From positions 248,001 through 312,000 of the forward strand of contig CAYMIJ010000001.1 of NCBI GenBank assembly GCA_964390465.1: DNA of 64,000 bases, read 5' to 3'. A model generated the notes under the pieces. The model was not told the DNA's origin. It was given only the letters and a program-made list of their open reading frames with translations, and made no database searches. The stretch is from JADZAI01 sp964390465. GTDB lineage: Bacteria > Pseudomonadota > Alphaproteobacteria > Micropepsales > Micropepsaceae. Made by a program: the position numbers and the translations under genes. Shown here one piece after another: positions 1 to 12,079 of the stretch (its first letter is position 1; the number at the start of each line of letters is the position of its first letter).

Positions 1-1456
1 ACGCCATCACCACCACGGCGGCGCCATAACGGCGCAGCAGACGCGCCTGTTCCAGAAACTTCGCCTTGCCTTCCTTCATCGAGATGGAGTTGACGACCGG
101 CTTGCCCTGCACACATTTCAGGCCCGCCTCGATGATCTCCCATTTCGAGGAGTCGATCATGAACGGCACCTTGGCGATGGAAGGTTCCGACGCCATCAGA
201 TTGAGAAAGCGCGTCATCGCCGCTTTCCCATCGAGCAGACCTTCATCCATGTTGATGTCGATGATCTGCGCGCCGTTCTCGACCTGATCGCGTGCAATAT
301 CCAGTGCCGCCTCATAGTCGCCCGCCGTGATGAGCTTGCGGAACTTCGCTGAGCCGGTGACGTTGGTGCGCTCACCGACATTCACGAACGGAATGTCGGG
401 CGTGAGCGTGAAGGCTTCGATGCCCGAAAGCCGCAGCTGTTTCGGCTTTTCAGGCATGGTGCGCGGGGCGACGGTTTTCACGGTTTCGCAGATTGCCGCG
501 ATGTGGTCGGGCGTCGTGCCGCAGCAGCCGCCGACCACATTCAGGAAACCGCTTTCCGCGAACTCGCGGATGAGGCCCGCCATATATTCGGGGCTGTCAT
601 CATAGCCGCCAAACTCATTGGGCAGGCCGGCATTGGGATGACACGCCACCAGCGTTTCGGCGCAGGTGGAAAGCTCCATCACATACTGGCGCAATTCCTT
701 TGCGCCGAGCGCGCAGTTGAGACCAACGATCAGCGGTTCGGCATGGCGGATGGAATGCCAGAACGCTTCGACGGTTTGTCCGGTCAGCGTGCGGCCCGAC
801 AGATCGGTGATGGTGCCCGACACCCAGATCGGCCAGGTGCGGCCCAGTTCGTCGAACACAGACTGGCAGGCGAACAGTGCCGCCTTGGCGTTCAGCGTGT
901 CGAAGACGGTTTCGATCAGCAGAATGTCGGTGCCGCCCTCGATCAGTGCCCGCACCGCTTCGGCATAGGCCGTGACCAGCTCATCAAAGGTGATGGCGCG
1001 GAAGCCGGCATCGTTCACGTCTGGCGAGATGGATGCGGTGCGATTGGTCGGGCCGATCGAGCCAGCCACAAAGCGCGGCTTTTCGGGCGTTGAATATTTG
1101 TCGGCCAGCACGCGCGCCAGACGTGCGCCTTCACGGTTCAGTTCAGGTGCCAGACTTTCCATGCCGTAATCAGCCATGGCGATGGTCGTCGCGCTGAACG
1201 TGTTGGTCGAGATGATGTCAGCGCCCGCCTTCAGATAGGCTTCGCTGATCGCGCTGATGATCTCAGGCTGGGTGAGGATGAGAAGGTCGTTATTGCCTTT
1301 CACATCATGCGGCCAGTTCTGGAAGCGCGTGCCGCGATAGTCGGCATCCGTTAGACCATAGGTCTGGATCATGGTGCCCCACGCGCCATCAAGTGTGAGA
1401 ATGCGCTTCTTGCTTTCGGCAAGAATATAGGCGCGGGCGTCCGGGCGCGTGGTCAT
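1..1456 (-). CDS. metH: Methionine synthase MetH, cobalamin-dependent (N-terminal 485 residues, runs off left edge)
   Basis: Transfers a methyl group from 5-methyltetrahydrofolate via cobalamin to homocysteine, the last step of methionine synthesis. The frame is open from an ATG at 1456 to the window edge. Residues 1 to about 330 are the homocysteine-binding barrel: GAWGTMIQTYG near the start, and the zinc-ligand cysteines in VGLNCALGA and VGGCCGTTP. From about residue 355 the pterin-binding domain begins (NVGERTNVTGS) and continues to the edge, so this is not the split form in which the homocysteine domain is a separate gene. The cobalamin and reactivation domains would lie outside the window. 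The start overlaps the metF stop by one base (TGATG), indicating translational coupling. Identification is very secure; only the C-terminal extent is unknown. Confidence 0.96.
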   Translation of the reverse strand, partial: MTTRPDARAYILAESKKRILTLDGAWGTMIQTYGLTDADYRGTRFQNWPHDVKGNNDLLILTQPEIISAISEAYLKAGADIISTNTFSATTIAMADYGMESLAPELNREGARLARVLADKYSTPEKPRFVAGSIGPTNRTASISPDVNDAGFRAITFDELVTAYAEAVRALIEGGTDILLIETVFDTLNAKAALFACQSVFDELGRTWPIWVSGTITDLSGRTLTGQTVEAFWHSIRHAEPLIVGLNCALGAKELRQYVMELSTCAETLVACHPNAGLPNEFGGYDDSPEYMAGLIREFAESGFLNVVGGCCGTTPDHIAAICETVKTVAPRTMPEKPKQLRLSGIEAFTLTPDIPFVNVGERTNVTGSAKFRKLITAGDYEAALDIARDQVENGAQIIDINMDEGLLDGKAAMTRFLNLMASEPSIAKVPFMIDSSKWEIIEAGLKCVQGKPVVNSISMKEGKAKFLEQARLLRRYGAAVVVMA

Positions 1457-2310
1457 CAGGCGGCGTCCTTCACAGGCATGATGCCCAGAATGCGGCAGAT
1501 CGCATAGGTGAGATCGGCCTGATTCAGTGTGTAGAAATGAATGTCCTGAAAGCCGATGGCGGTCAGGCGTTCAACCTGCTCCGCCGCGACGGTGGCGGCG
1601 ATCAGCTTGCGGGTTTCAAGATCATCATCGAGGCCTTCAAAACGCTCGGCCAGCCATGCGGGCACGCTGGCCCCGCACCGTGCAGACATGCGCTGAATGC
1701 CCTTGAAGTTGGTAGTCGGCATGATGCCGGGCACAACCGGGATCTTCACGCCCAGCCGCCGGGCGCGTTCCAGAAAGCGGATGTGGTGGTCGGTGTCGAA
1801 CGCGAACTGCGTGATGGCGCGCGTCGCGCCCGCGTCGATCTTGCGCTTCAGCAGGTCGATATCCGCATCCAGCGAAGCGCTGTCGGGGTGCTTTTCGGGA
1901 TAGCACGAGACGCTGACCTCGAAGTCGCCGATGCGACGGATGCCTTCGATGAGTTGCGGCGTGGAGTGATAGCCGCCAGCCGTTTCACGATAGGTGCCCA
2001 TGTCGGGCATGTCGCCGCGCAGGGCCACGATGTGACGCACACCGGCCTCCCAGTAATCGCGGATGACGCTATCGATCTCGTCTTTTGTCGCACCGACACA
2101 GGTGAGATGCGCGGCGGGCTTCAGCGCGGTTTCATCGACGATGCGCTTGACGGTGGCATGCGTGCGCTCGCGCGTTGAACCGCCTGCCCCGTAAGTGACC
2201 GAAACAAAACGCGGCTGAAGCGGCGCGAGGCGGTGGATGGCACGCCAGAGCGCTTGTTCCGCGTCGTCATTTTTGGGCGGGAAAAACTCAAATGAGACAT
2301 TGAGGCTCAT
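1456..2310 (-). CDS. metF: 5,10-methylenetetrahydrofolate reductase
   Basis: FAD enzyme that reduces 5,10-methylene-THF to 5-methyl-THF, the methyl donor used by the MetH encoded immediately downstream. The 284 residues match the usual length of about 290. Diagnostic segments are SFEFFPPK at residues 6-13, VSVTYGAGGSTRERT around 36-50, HIVALRGDMP near 95, and QFAFD near 167. The start ATG lies one base after the stop of the upstream ArsR-methyltransferase gene, and the stop overlaps the metH start, so the three genes form one tight operon. Cytoplasmic, one-carbon metabolism. Confidence 0.96.
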   Translation of the reverse strand: MSLNVSFEFFPPKNDDAEQALWRAIHRLAPLQPRFVSVTYGAGGSTRERTHATVKRIVDETALKPAAHLTCVGATKDEIDSVIRDYWEAGVRHIVALRGDMPDMGTYRETAGGYHSTPQLIEGIRRIGDFEVSVSCYPEKHPDSASLDADIDLLKRKIDAGATRAITQFAFDTDHHIRFLERARRLGVKIPVVPGIMPTTNFKGIQRMSARCGASVPAWLAERFEGLDDDLETRKLIAATVAAEQVERLTAIGFQDIHFYTLNQADLTYAICRILGIMPVKDAA

Positions 2311-2311
2311 G

Positions 2312-3310
2312 TCAGGCCGCCTCCCCAGCGGTATGCGATGATTTCGCGGCAGGCTTTTGCAGCAGCCACAATTTGACCGTCAGATGCGCGCCATCCCGTT
2401 TAGCGGGTGGTAGATCGCGGGTTTCGGAGACCTTAAGCCCAGCCGACGCTGCCCACGCGGCCACTTCGCTGTCGGTAAAGCCAAGACGACGATGGGCATG
2501 TTTCTCGCGCAGATGCTCAAGCCCGTGCGGCGCGAAGTCGGCAATCAACATGCGCCCGCCCGGCTCCAGCAGACGTGCAGCCTGTGCAACCGCTTCGGCG
2601 GGATGTTCAAGGAAGTGCAGCACATGATGCAGCACCACCAGATCGGCCCTCGGCATGACACCCATCGCGCCGGGATCAAGCCGCAGCAGATTGCCATAGC
2701 GCACCTGCACGTTGGTCAGATTGCCGCGTTCCAGATTGGCGCGTGCAACGCCCAGCATTTCGTGGCTGGCGTCGATGCCGATGGCCCGGCTGGTGCGAGG
2801 GGCCAGCAGTTCCAGAATGCGGCCCGTGCCGGTGCCCAGATCAATCAGTGTACGGATTTTATCCGCGCCCAGTATATCGAGGATCGCCTTCTCGACGGCC
2901 TCCTCCGGCAGATGAAGCGCGCGGATCTCGTTCCACTGACCTGCATTGTCCGCAAAATAGCTGGCGGCCTCCTCAGCGCGGGTCTTGCGGATATCCTCCA
3001 GCCGCTTGGCATCCTCGCGCAGAACCGGATCGTCCATGTTCAGCAGTCCGGTGATCGCCTGCGCCAGACCCGCCGCCTCGCCATCAGCCGCCAGCCGGTA
3101 GAACACCCAAGTCCCTTCCGGGAAGCGATGCAGCAAGCCGGCATCGACCATCAGCTTCAGGTGACGGCTGACGCGCGGCTGGCTCTGCTGAAGCACATGG
3201 GTGATTTCGGTGACGGTCAGCTCGGCGCGCGACAAAAGTGCCAGCAGACGCAGCCGCGTCGGCTCTGCCAGGGCTTTCAGCGCATCGAGCAAGATGTTCA
3301 TGGGCACCAT
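2312..3310 (-). CDS. ArsR-family regulator fused to a SAM-binding methyltransferase domain (SahR-like)
   Basis: First gene of the metF-metH operon. Residues about 8-80 form an ArsR-type winged helix (recognition region about 33-54, QPRVSRHLKLM), and residues about 150-320 form a class I methyltransferase fold with SAM motif DLGTGTGR at 157-164. The metal-binding Cys motif of true arsenic/metal ArsR sensors is absent. This architecture matches the SahR group, described as sensing S-adenosylhomocysteine and controlling methionine-cycle genes; the assignment here rests on architecture plus operon context. The start is either M1 (3310) or M4 (3301); neither has a clear Shine-Dalgarno sequence. 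It probably regulates this operon through the AT-rich repeat just upstream. Whether the methyltransferase domain is catalytic or only a ligand sensor is unknown. Confidence 0.85.
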   Translation of the reverse strand: MVPMNILLDALKALAEPTRLRLLALLSRAELTVTEITHVLQQSQPRVSRHLKLMVDAGLLHRFPEGTWVFYRLAADGEAAGLAQAITGLLNMDDPVLREDAKRLEDIRKTRAEEAASYFADNAGQWNEIRALHLPEEAVEKAILDILGADKIRTLIDLGTGTGRILELLAPRTSRAIGIDASHEMLGVARANLERGNLTNVQVRYGNLLRLDPGAMGVMPRADLVVLHHVLHFLEHPAEAVAQAARLLEPGGRMLIADFAPHGLEHLREKHAHRRLGFTDSEVAAWAASAGLKVSETRDLPPAKRDGAHLTVKLWLLQKPAAKSSHTAGEAA

Positions 3311-3320
3311 GCGTTTCGCA

Positions 3321-3350
3321 TAAACATATCTTTATATATCTATACAAGAT
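3321..3350. promoter_or_regulatory. AT-rich repeat between divergent genes, candidate ArsR/SahR operator
   Basis: A markedly AT-rich stretch in an otherwise GC-rich region. It carries two direct copies of ATATCT at 3326-3331 and 3336-3341, exactly 10 bp (one helical turn) apart, within a run of alternating A/T. It lies 15-40 bp upstream of the ArsR-methyltransferase start and also upstream of the divergent monooxygenase gene, where promoters for both are expected. Operator function is inferred from position and composition only. Confidence 0.4.
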
Positions 3351-3461
3351 TTATTACGGGTTAATCAGACCCCGGGCAAGAAACTTACGCTTACGTCATT
3401 CTTGACGAAATCGACGAACACACAGACGCTGAAAGTGACAAAATATCACGGATACCTTGCC

Positions 3462-5249
<1,788 letters not shown>

Positions 5250-5270
5250 TACGTTCCCATCTGCCCGCAT

Positions 5271-5332
5271 GACCGGCCTTCGCGCCGGTCACCCGGAACG
5301 GAAGCTGGATGGCCGGGTTCAAGCCCGGCCAT
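5271..5332. repeat. Two adjacent GC-rich hairpins between convergent genes
   Basis: Hairpin 1 has arms GACCGGC (5271-5277) and GCCGGTC (5284-5290). Hairpin 2 has 9-bp arms ATGGCCGGG (5309-5317) and CCCGGCCAT (5324-5332) around a 6-nt loop. They sit between the convergent stops of the monooxygenase and the aldo/keto reductase. Neither is followed by a T-run on either strand. They may act as bidirectional transcript-end structures, or hairpin 2 may be a copy of a dispersed GGCCGGG-type palindrome of the kind common in alphaproteobacterial intergenic DNA. Confidence 0.6.
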
Positions 5333-5344
5333 GAGCTTTGAGGG

Positions 5345-6361
5345 TCACCCCATCGGATACATGATGTCCTTCGACACGGCGTCGATGGCTTTCATGGTTT
5401 CACCGCTCAGCACCGCTTCGCGCGCTGCGAAGATATCAGCGAGCTGGTCGGCATGTGTTGCGCCCACAATGGTTGAGGCGACAAAATCGTGGTTCATGCT
5501 CCACGCCGTCGCCAGCGTCACCGGCGCCATGCCCGCCGCCGCTGCGATCTGCGAGAAACGTGCCGTTGAAGCGAGCGACTTATCATTGACGAAGCGCTTG
5601 GTCATCGCTGCCTGACGCCCGCCGATCTTGATGTAGTTCGAGAAGCGCGCGCCATCCGGCGTCGCCCCGCCCTGATACTTGCCCGACAGCACACCGCCCG
5701 CGAGCGGCGAATAGGGAATGAGACTGACCCCTTCCTGACGGCAGACCTGAGCCAGTTCATCCTCGAAGCGGCGATTGTTCAGGCTGAAATTGTTCTGGAT
5801 GGTGGCATAGCGCGCAACGCCCAGACGTTCCGACGCGGCCAGTGATTTCATCAAGCCCCAGCTGGTTTCGTTGGAACAACCAACCACCCGCACCTTGCCC
5901 GCGCGAATGAGATCATCCAGCACTTCCATCGTCTCGTCATAGGCGGTGCCGTGATCGGGCCAGTGCGTCTGATAGAGATCGACATAATCGGTCTGAAGCC
6001 GCGTGAGGCTGGCTTCCAACGCACGGATGATGTTGTGCCGGTCCAGCGCCGTCATGCCCGCGCGCTGCGAAGCCTTCAGCCAGCCATGGCTGGGACCGCA
6101 CACCTTGGTGGCGAGGATGATCTCGTCGCGCCGTTTCGTCTTCATCCAGCGCCCGACGATTTCTTCCGTCAGCCCTGCCCATTTTTCATCGGGCGGCACG
6201 GGATAATTTTCGGCGGTGTCGAAGAAATTGATGCCCGCTTCCAGCGACATGTCGAGAATACGATGGGACATTTTCTCGTCGGCCTGATTGCCGAAGGTCA
6301 TGGTGCCCATGCAGATGGGCGACACCGCAACGGCGCTGCGCCCAAGACGGCGGGATTTCAT
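5345..6361 (-). CDS. Aldo/keto reductase
   Basis: NAD(P)H-dependent oxidoreductase with a TIM-barrel fold; natural substrate unknown. The N-terminus MKSRRLGRSAVAVSPICMGTM is typical of the family. The catalytic tetrad is recognisable: Asp and Tyr in FFDTAENYP, Lys in ILATKVCG and His in LYQTHWPD. The cofactor-phosphate region follows the PYSPLAGG segment. At 338 residues it resembles the Tas/YajO-like subgroup, which is slightly longer than minimal aldo/keto reductases. It is transcribed alone, downstream of and in the same direction as ettA, with a 178-bp gap containing an imperfect hairpin (arms 6462-6468 and 6478-6484) and no coding signal. Confidence 0.93.
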   Translation of the reverse strand: MKSRRLGRSAVAVSPICMGTMTFGNQADEKMSHRILDMSLEAGINFFDTAENYPVPPDEKWAGLTEEIVGRWMKTKRRDEIILATKVCGPSHGWLKASQRAGMTALDRHNIIRALEASLTRLQTDYVDLYQTHWPDHGTAYDETMEVLDDLIRAGKVRVVGCSNETSWGLMKSLAASERLGVARYATIQNNFSLNNRRFEDELAQVCRQEGVSLIPYSPLAGGVLSGKYQGGATPDGARFSNYIKIGGRQAAMTKRFVNDKSLASTARFSQIAAAAGMAPVTLATAWSMNHDFVASTIVGATHADQLADIFAAREAVLSGETMKAIDAVSKDIMYPMG

Positions 6362-6539
6362 GGGAGGATCCTTTGGTACGGAATGTTACAGGCTGTCACT
6401 ATGTCATGGTCTGAGAAGGCGGGCCACAAGCCTGTCATTCCCCTTCCGCCTCTACGATGCACCTCCCCCGCGCCGCAGGGGAGGAAAAGAGAAGGCGTGG
6501 ATGGCATGCCTTCGCATACCATGACACTTCGCAAACGGC

Positions 6540-8198
<1,659 letters not shown>

Positions 8199-8412
8199 GG
8201 CTTCCCCGGGAATCTCGTTGGTGTCGGAATGGGCGGCTTTTAGCGGAACGGCCCTGCCAGCGCAAAGCCGAAAGACAGCGCCTGCGGGAGGTGACGCGAC
8301 TTCACCAAATCGTCAGCCACATAACAAGATCGTCAATGATGTGATGACACCCACAGCCTATAGACCGGCAACTCGCTGATAAGTCGATTCACGATCACGT
8401 CCGGAAACCATC

Positions 8413-10341
8413 ATGCCGCGCCTGTCTTTGATTACACTGCTGCTGGGATGCGCGGCGCTGAACGCTTTTCCTGCTGCCGCTCAAGGCACGTCAGGCCAGA
8501 ACGCCGTGACACAGGCCGAAGATGCGTTCGGGCTCAATCTGGGACGCGAAAGCATCGGACTCTATGATGACCATGACGTGCGCGGTTTTTCACCCGAGAG
8601 CGCCGGCAATACCCGCATCAATGGCCTCTATTTCGATCAGGCATGGTGGATTACGCCGCGCCTGAGAAAGGCGATGATGATCCGGGTCGGGCTGTCGGCT
8701 TTCGGGTTCCCCTTTCCTGCGCCGACAGGTGTTGTCGACTACCAACTGCGCCGCCCCGGTGCCGAGCCCAGCCGCAGCATTTTTGTAACGACGAACCAGT
8801 ACGGCACGATGGCCGTTGAGGCCGATGCCGTCATCCCGATGGATGGAGAGCGGTTGTCACTGGATGTCGGGTTCGGCGCGATCCGCGAAAGCAATGTTCG
8901 CGGCACGCCCAGCTTTCGCGTGGTGGAGGCAGCGCAACTGCTCTGGCGGCCCAACGAACGCTTCGAGCTTCAACCCTTCATCTCGCACGTCAATATGATC
9001 GACCAGTATTTCGGCGCCATCCTGGTGCCCAATGGGCCGTGGCTGCCGCCGCTGACGGATCCGCGTCACGATCAGGGGCCGACATGGACGAAGTTCGACA
9101 GTTCGGCCACAAATTATGGCGTTCTCACCCGCTGGGAACCTGCGCCGGGGTGGACGTTGCGGGCGGGGCTGTTCCGCTCGATCTTCGACAACGGCATCAG
9201 CCATACCAGCATCATCGACAGCCTCATGCCCGACGGGCGCGGTCATCAGTATGTCTATACCGATCCACCGTCGAAGGCCCAATCGACAAGCGGCGAGGTG
9301 CGCCTGACGCGGCAGTTTTCCGAAGGGGAGCGCCTGCACACGCTCCACGTCATGATGCGTGGCCGGGACCGTTCCCGCAGCTATGGCGGCTCTGTTGAGC
9401 TGGACCTGGGCAATGTGAGGCTGGGCGGTTTCCAGGCCACACCGCAGCCTGCTTTCACCTTCACGCCGCAATCGTTCGATACCGTGCAGCAATGGGCGTC
9501 GGGCCTTGCCTATGAAGGCCGCTGGCGTGATGTCGGCGAACTGAATCTTGGCGTTCAATACACCTCGTATGAAAAGACCATCCGCCAGCCGGGTCAGCCC
9601 GTGGCGGTCAACAGCGCCAGACTGTGGCTGTGGAATGCGTCGGTCGCTGTCAACCTCTCGCCCGATCTCGTCGCCTATGCCGGGACCACGCGCGGGCTTG
9701 AGGAAAGCGGACTCGCCCCTTCCAATGCCGCAAACCGCGATGCCGCCCTGCCCGCCATTCAGACAAAGCAGGTGGATGCCGGGCTGCGTTGGCGCATCAC
9801 GCCCAAGCTCAGCCTGATCGCGGGCGTGTTTGAAATCTCCAAGCCCTATTTCAATCTCGACCATACCAATGTCTGGCGAGAGCTGGGCAATGTGCGCCAT
9901 CGCGGTGTGGAGCTGTCGTTCTCAGGTGAACTCAGCCCCGGCCTCAGCATCGTCGCGGGTGCCGTTCTGCTCGATGCCGAGGTCTCAGGGCCTGCCGTGG
10001 CCCTTGGGCGCGTTGGCAAGCGGCCCGTCGGCTCGACGCCCACAACCCTGCTTTTCAATATCGACTGGGCGCCGGAACACCTGCACGGCATATCGTTCGA
10101 TGCGGGCGTTTATTATTTCGGCAACACCATCGCCAACGGCGACAACAGCGTGACCATACCAGCAAACGCATCCCTCGATATTGGCATGCGCTACCCGTTC
10201 AAAGCTGGTGACGCCGACATGTCGCTGCGTTTTCAGATCAATAACCTGACCGATCGGCGCGGGCTTAATCTGGCAGGCAGTGGCGCCTACACCATGGATG
10301 GCGGGCGTAATTTCCAGCTTTCGCTGTCGGCTGATTTTTGA
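8413..10341 (+). CDS. TonB-dependent outer-membrane receptor
   Basis: Outer-membrane gated porin that takes up a large scarce ligand (siderophore, cofactor or similar) using TonB energy. It has a signal peptide at residues 1 to about 24 ending AFPAAAQG. A plug domain follows with DDHDVRGFSPESAGNTRING near 52-71, then a long beta-barrel ending in the outer-membrane C-terminal phenylalanine (QLSLSADF). The 642 residues are on the short side for the family. No ligand can be named: there are no neighbouring transport or biosynthesis genes, and the next gene is an unrelated cupin. It starts with ATG at 8413, 215 bp from the divergent ettA. Confidence 0.9.
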   Translation: MPRLSLITLLLGCAALNAFPAAAQGTSGQNAVTQAEDAFGLNLGRESIGLYDDHDVRGFSPESAGNTRINGLYFDQAWWITPRLRKAMMIRVGLSAFGFPFPAPTGVVDYQLRRPGAEPSRSIFVTTNQYGTMAVEADAVIPMDGERLSLDVGFGAIRESNVRGTPSFRVVEAAQLLWRPNERFELQPFISHVNMIDQYFGAILVPNGPWLPPLTDPRHDQGPTWTKFDSSATNYGVLTRWEPAPGWTLRAGLFRSIFDNGISHTSIIDSLMPDGRGHQYVYTDPPSKAQSTSGEVRLTRQFSEGERLHTLHVMMRGRDRSRSYGGSVELDLGNVRLGGFQATPQPAFTFTPQSFDTVQQWASGLAYEGRWRDVGELNLGVQYTSYEKTIRQPGQPVAVNSARLWLWNASVAVNLSPDLVAYAGTTRGLEESGLAPSNAANRDAALPAIQTKQVDAGLRWRITPKLSLIAGVFEISKPYFNLDHTNVWRELGNVRHRGVELSFSGELSPGLSIVAGAVLLDAEVSGPAVALGRVGKRPVGSTPTTLLFNIDWAPEHLHGISFDAGVYYFGNTIANGDNSVTIPANASLDIGMRYPFKAGDADMSLRFQINNLTDRRGLNLAGSGAYTMDGGRNFQLSLSADF

Positions 10342-10421
10342 ACAAATTATCTGCGCCGCGATGGAACCACGCCGGGGAGTATGCGTTACTATGAGTGCGC
10401 ATTCACATGAAGGGCATGGTC

Positions 10422-10829
10422 ATGGCTAAGGCAAAAGATAAAAAAGGCTTTGTGGATAATATCGAAAAGCTGACCACAAAAAACCGCGACTATCGCCGGG
10501 TGCTTTATACCGGCAAGCACATCCAGCTTGTGCTGATGTCGCTGAAGCCCGGCGAAGAGATTGGCGCCGAAACACACAGAGGTATCGACCAGTTCTTCCG
10601 CGTCGATAAAGGCACGGGCAAGGTCGTCATCAACGGCACCTCGCGCAAGATCAAAGATGGCAGCGCCGTCATCGTGCCCGCAGGCGCGAAGCACAATGTG
10701 ATCAATACCGGCAAGGAAGACCTGAAGCTCTATACGCTTTATGCCCCGCCGGAACACCGCGACGGCATCGTCCAGAAGACCAAGGCCGACGAGAAGGAAG
10801 AGCACTTCGACGGCAAGACGACGGAGTGA
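10422..10829 (+). CDS. Cupin-domain protein
   Basis: Small beta-barrel (cupin) protein of 135 residues. The conserved motifs are visible: a first metal motif region around GAETHRGIDQFFRVDKGTG and a second around VPAGAKHNVINTG, with His residues in both, so a bound divalent metal is plausible. It is related to the stand-alone cupins often annotated as mannose-6-phosphate-isomerase-like, but no reaction can be assigned. I chose the ATG at 10422 because AAGGG sits 7 nt upstream; in-frame ATGs at 10407 and 10416 and a GTG at 10395 are less well placed. The C-terminus is highly charged (KTKADEKEEHFDGKTTE). Confidence 0.85.
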   Translation: MAKAKDKKGFVDNIEKLTTKNRDYRRVLYTGKHIQLVLMSLKPGEEIGAETHRGIDQFFRVDKGTGKVVINGTSRKIKDGSAVIVPAGAKHNVINTGKEDLKLYTLYAPPEHRDGIVQKTKADEKEEHFDGKTTE

Positions 10830-10843
10830 AGACGTCAGAAAAT

Positions 10844-10920
10844 TGGTGGGCCCGCCAGGACTTGAACCTGGGACCAGACCGTTATGAGCGGCCCGCTCTA
10901 ACCAACTGAGCTACAGGCCC
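10844..10920 (-). tRNA. tRNA-Ile2 (anticodon CAU, lysidine-modified type)
   Basis: A complete cloverleaf on the minus strand: acceptor GGGCCTG paired with CGGGCCC, D-arm GCTC/GAGC, anticodon arm GGCCG-CTCATAA-CGGTC, T-arm CCAGG/CCTGG with TTCAAGT, and an encoded CCA (77 nt). The CAU anticodon could mean Met or Ile2. The C4-G69 and C5-G68 acceptor pairs and A73 are identity elements used by TilS for tRNA-Ile2, and the sequence does not resemble elongator tRNA-Met. Confidence 0.85.
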
Positions 10921-11045
10921 CACCATGCCCCCTCACCAAAGCGGCGGGCGGTCTTACCTATTCAGCTTACAGTCAGGCTGCAAGTGGTTGACATAGTTCA
11001 GTCTCATTCTGAGGGTATTGCCGCCCTGTCAAAACAAGGACCGCC

Positions 11046-11774
11046 ATGACACTTCCCCGCGCCCTGATACTTTCCACTTTTCTGGCACTGCCATTGGGCA
11101 TTTTTGGCGCATTGTCGGCCGCATCAGTCCAGGCTCAGGAGGCTGCCGCCGTACAGAACCGCACCATTTCTGTCACCGGCATAGGCAGCGTTCGCGCGAC
11201 ACCTGACATAGCCATTCTCTCGCTGGGTATCTCGCACAAGGGCGCAACGGCCAAGGAAGCCATGGACCAGACCAGCGGCACGATGAATGCCGTGATTGAA
11301 GGACTGAAGTCGCTCGGCTTTGGCGTCACAGACATGCAGACAACCGGCCTGTCGCTCAACCCTGTCTATGAGGATGGTTACAACGCATCCAGCAAGCTGA
11401 TGGGATTTGTCGCCAGCAATGGCGTGACGCTTCGGGTGAAGGATCTGGGGCGGCTGGGCGAGATTATTGATCTTGTCGTGTCCAAAGGTGCCAACACGGT
11501 GAACGGACTGACGTTCGACGTGATGGACAAGACTGCGGCCACCGTCGATGCGCGCACCAAAGCGCTTCAGGATGCCAAGACAAAGGCCGAACAGATGGCC
11601 GCCGCACTGGGCGCCAGCATTGGCAGGCCAGTTTCCATTACCGAGAATTACACCTCCAGCGATGGCGCCCAGATGGTGCAGACCATGCGTACAGATACAT
11701 CCCCCAGCACGCCGGTCGCACCGGGTGAAGTCGGCCTTGATGTCTCGGTCAGCGTTGTATTTGAGCTGAACTGA
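11046..11774 (+). CDS. SIMPL-domain (DUF541) secreted protein
   Basis: Periplasmic or surface protein of the SIMPL/BP26 family, whose members oligomerise into ring-shaped assemblies; the biochemical role is poorly defined. It has a signal peptide at residues 1 to about 31 (…SVQAQE) followed by the SIMPL domain beginning ISVTGIGSVRATPDIA and including the TTGLSLNPVYED and AKTKAEQMAAALG segments. The 242 residues are typical. It starts at ATG 11046, 126 bp beyond the divergent tRNA-Ile2, and is followed directly by a strong terminator, so it is monocistronic. Confidence 0.9.
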   Translation: MTLPRALILSTFLALPLGIFGALSAASVQAQEAAAVQNRTISVTGIGSVRATPDIAILSLGISHKGATAKEAMDQTSGTMNAVIEGLKSLGFGVTDMQTTGLSLNPVYEDGYNASSKLMGFVASNGVTLRVKDLGRLGEIIDLVVSKGANTVNGLTFDVMDKTAATVDARTKALQDAKTKAEQMAAALGASIGRPVSITENYTSSDGAQMVQTMRTDTSPSTPVAPGEVGLDVSVSVVFELN

Positions 11775-11795
11775 ACAGCGACAGTCACAAGTGCG

Positions 11796-11823
11796 AAAGC
11801 CCGGCTTCGTGCCGGGCTTTTTC
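11796..11823 (+). terminator. Rho-independent terminator after the SIMPL gene
   Basis: Perfect stem AAGCCCGGC / GCCGGGCTT closed by a short TTCGT-type loop and followed by a run of T, starting about 20 bp after the SIMPL stop codon. This is the clearest intrinsic terminator in the window. It may also serve the convergent small lipoprotein gene. Confidence 0.88.
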
Positions 11824-11843
11824 ATGGCCGGAGCGCAGCGGCT

Positions 11844-12056
11844 TCAGCAGTCTTTGCCGTCGGGTGTTTTGCCGTCCTTGCATTCCGGCTTGCCGGACGA
11901 GGTGACAGCGCCAACAGCCGAGCCGGCCACGTCTGCCGTGGTGCTGACCGCCGTGCCCACCACGCTGGCAGCGGTGTCCACAACCGTCACCGCTGCACAG
12001 GCCGAAAGGCCGATGGTGCCAAGTGCAAAGGCCAGAAGAATGGATGCGCGTGTCAT
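11844..12056 (-). CDS. Small Ala/Val/Thr-rich lipoprotein
   Basis: A 70-residue predicted lipoprotein of unknown function. The N-terminus MTRASILLAFALGTIGLSAC has a basic start, a hydrophobic stretch and lipobox LSAC with the acylated Cys at residue 20. The body is low-complexity (VVDTAASVVGTAVSTTADVA), and the C-terminus contains two further cysteines in a lysine/aspartate-rich tail (ECKDGKTPDGKDC). Similar tiny lipoproteins are common orphans in alphaproteobacterial genomes. It is on the same strand as the glutathione peroxidase pair, 23 bp after the 71-residue gene, so it may be the last gene of that unit. Confidence 0.72.
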   Translation of the reverse strand: MTRASILLAFALGTIGLSACAAVTVVDTAASVVGTAVSTTADVAGSAVGAVTSSGKPECKDGKTPDGKDC

Positions 12057-12079
12057 TGGGTCATTACCTCCCGGGCCGG

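Noticed and set aside
3311..3401. SAM or SAH riboswitch upstream of the methionine operon
   Set aside because: Only about 90 bp of AT-rich DNA is present, with no recognisable SAM-II or SAH aptamer stems; control by the encoded ArsR-methyltransferase is more likely.
3402..3461. TTG start for the monooxygenase
   Set aside because: The 20 extra residues have no family support, and an ATG at 3462 gives a normal N-terminus.
8199..8412. 60-residue ORF in the ettA/TonB-receptor divergent region
   Set aside because: No ribosome-binding site, low-complexity composition, and position where two divergent promoters are expected.
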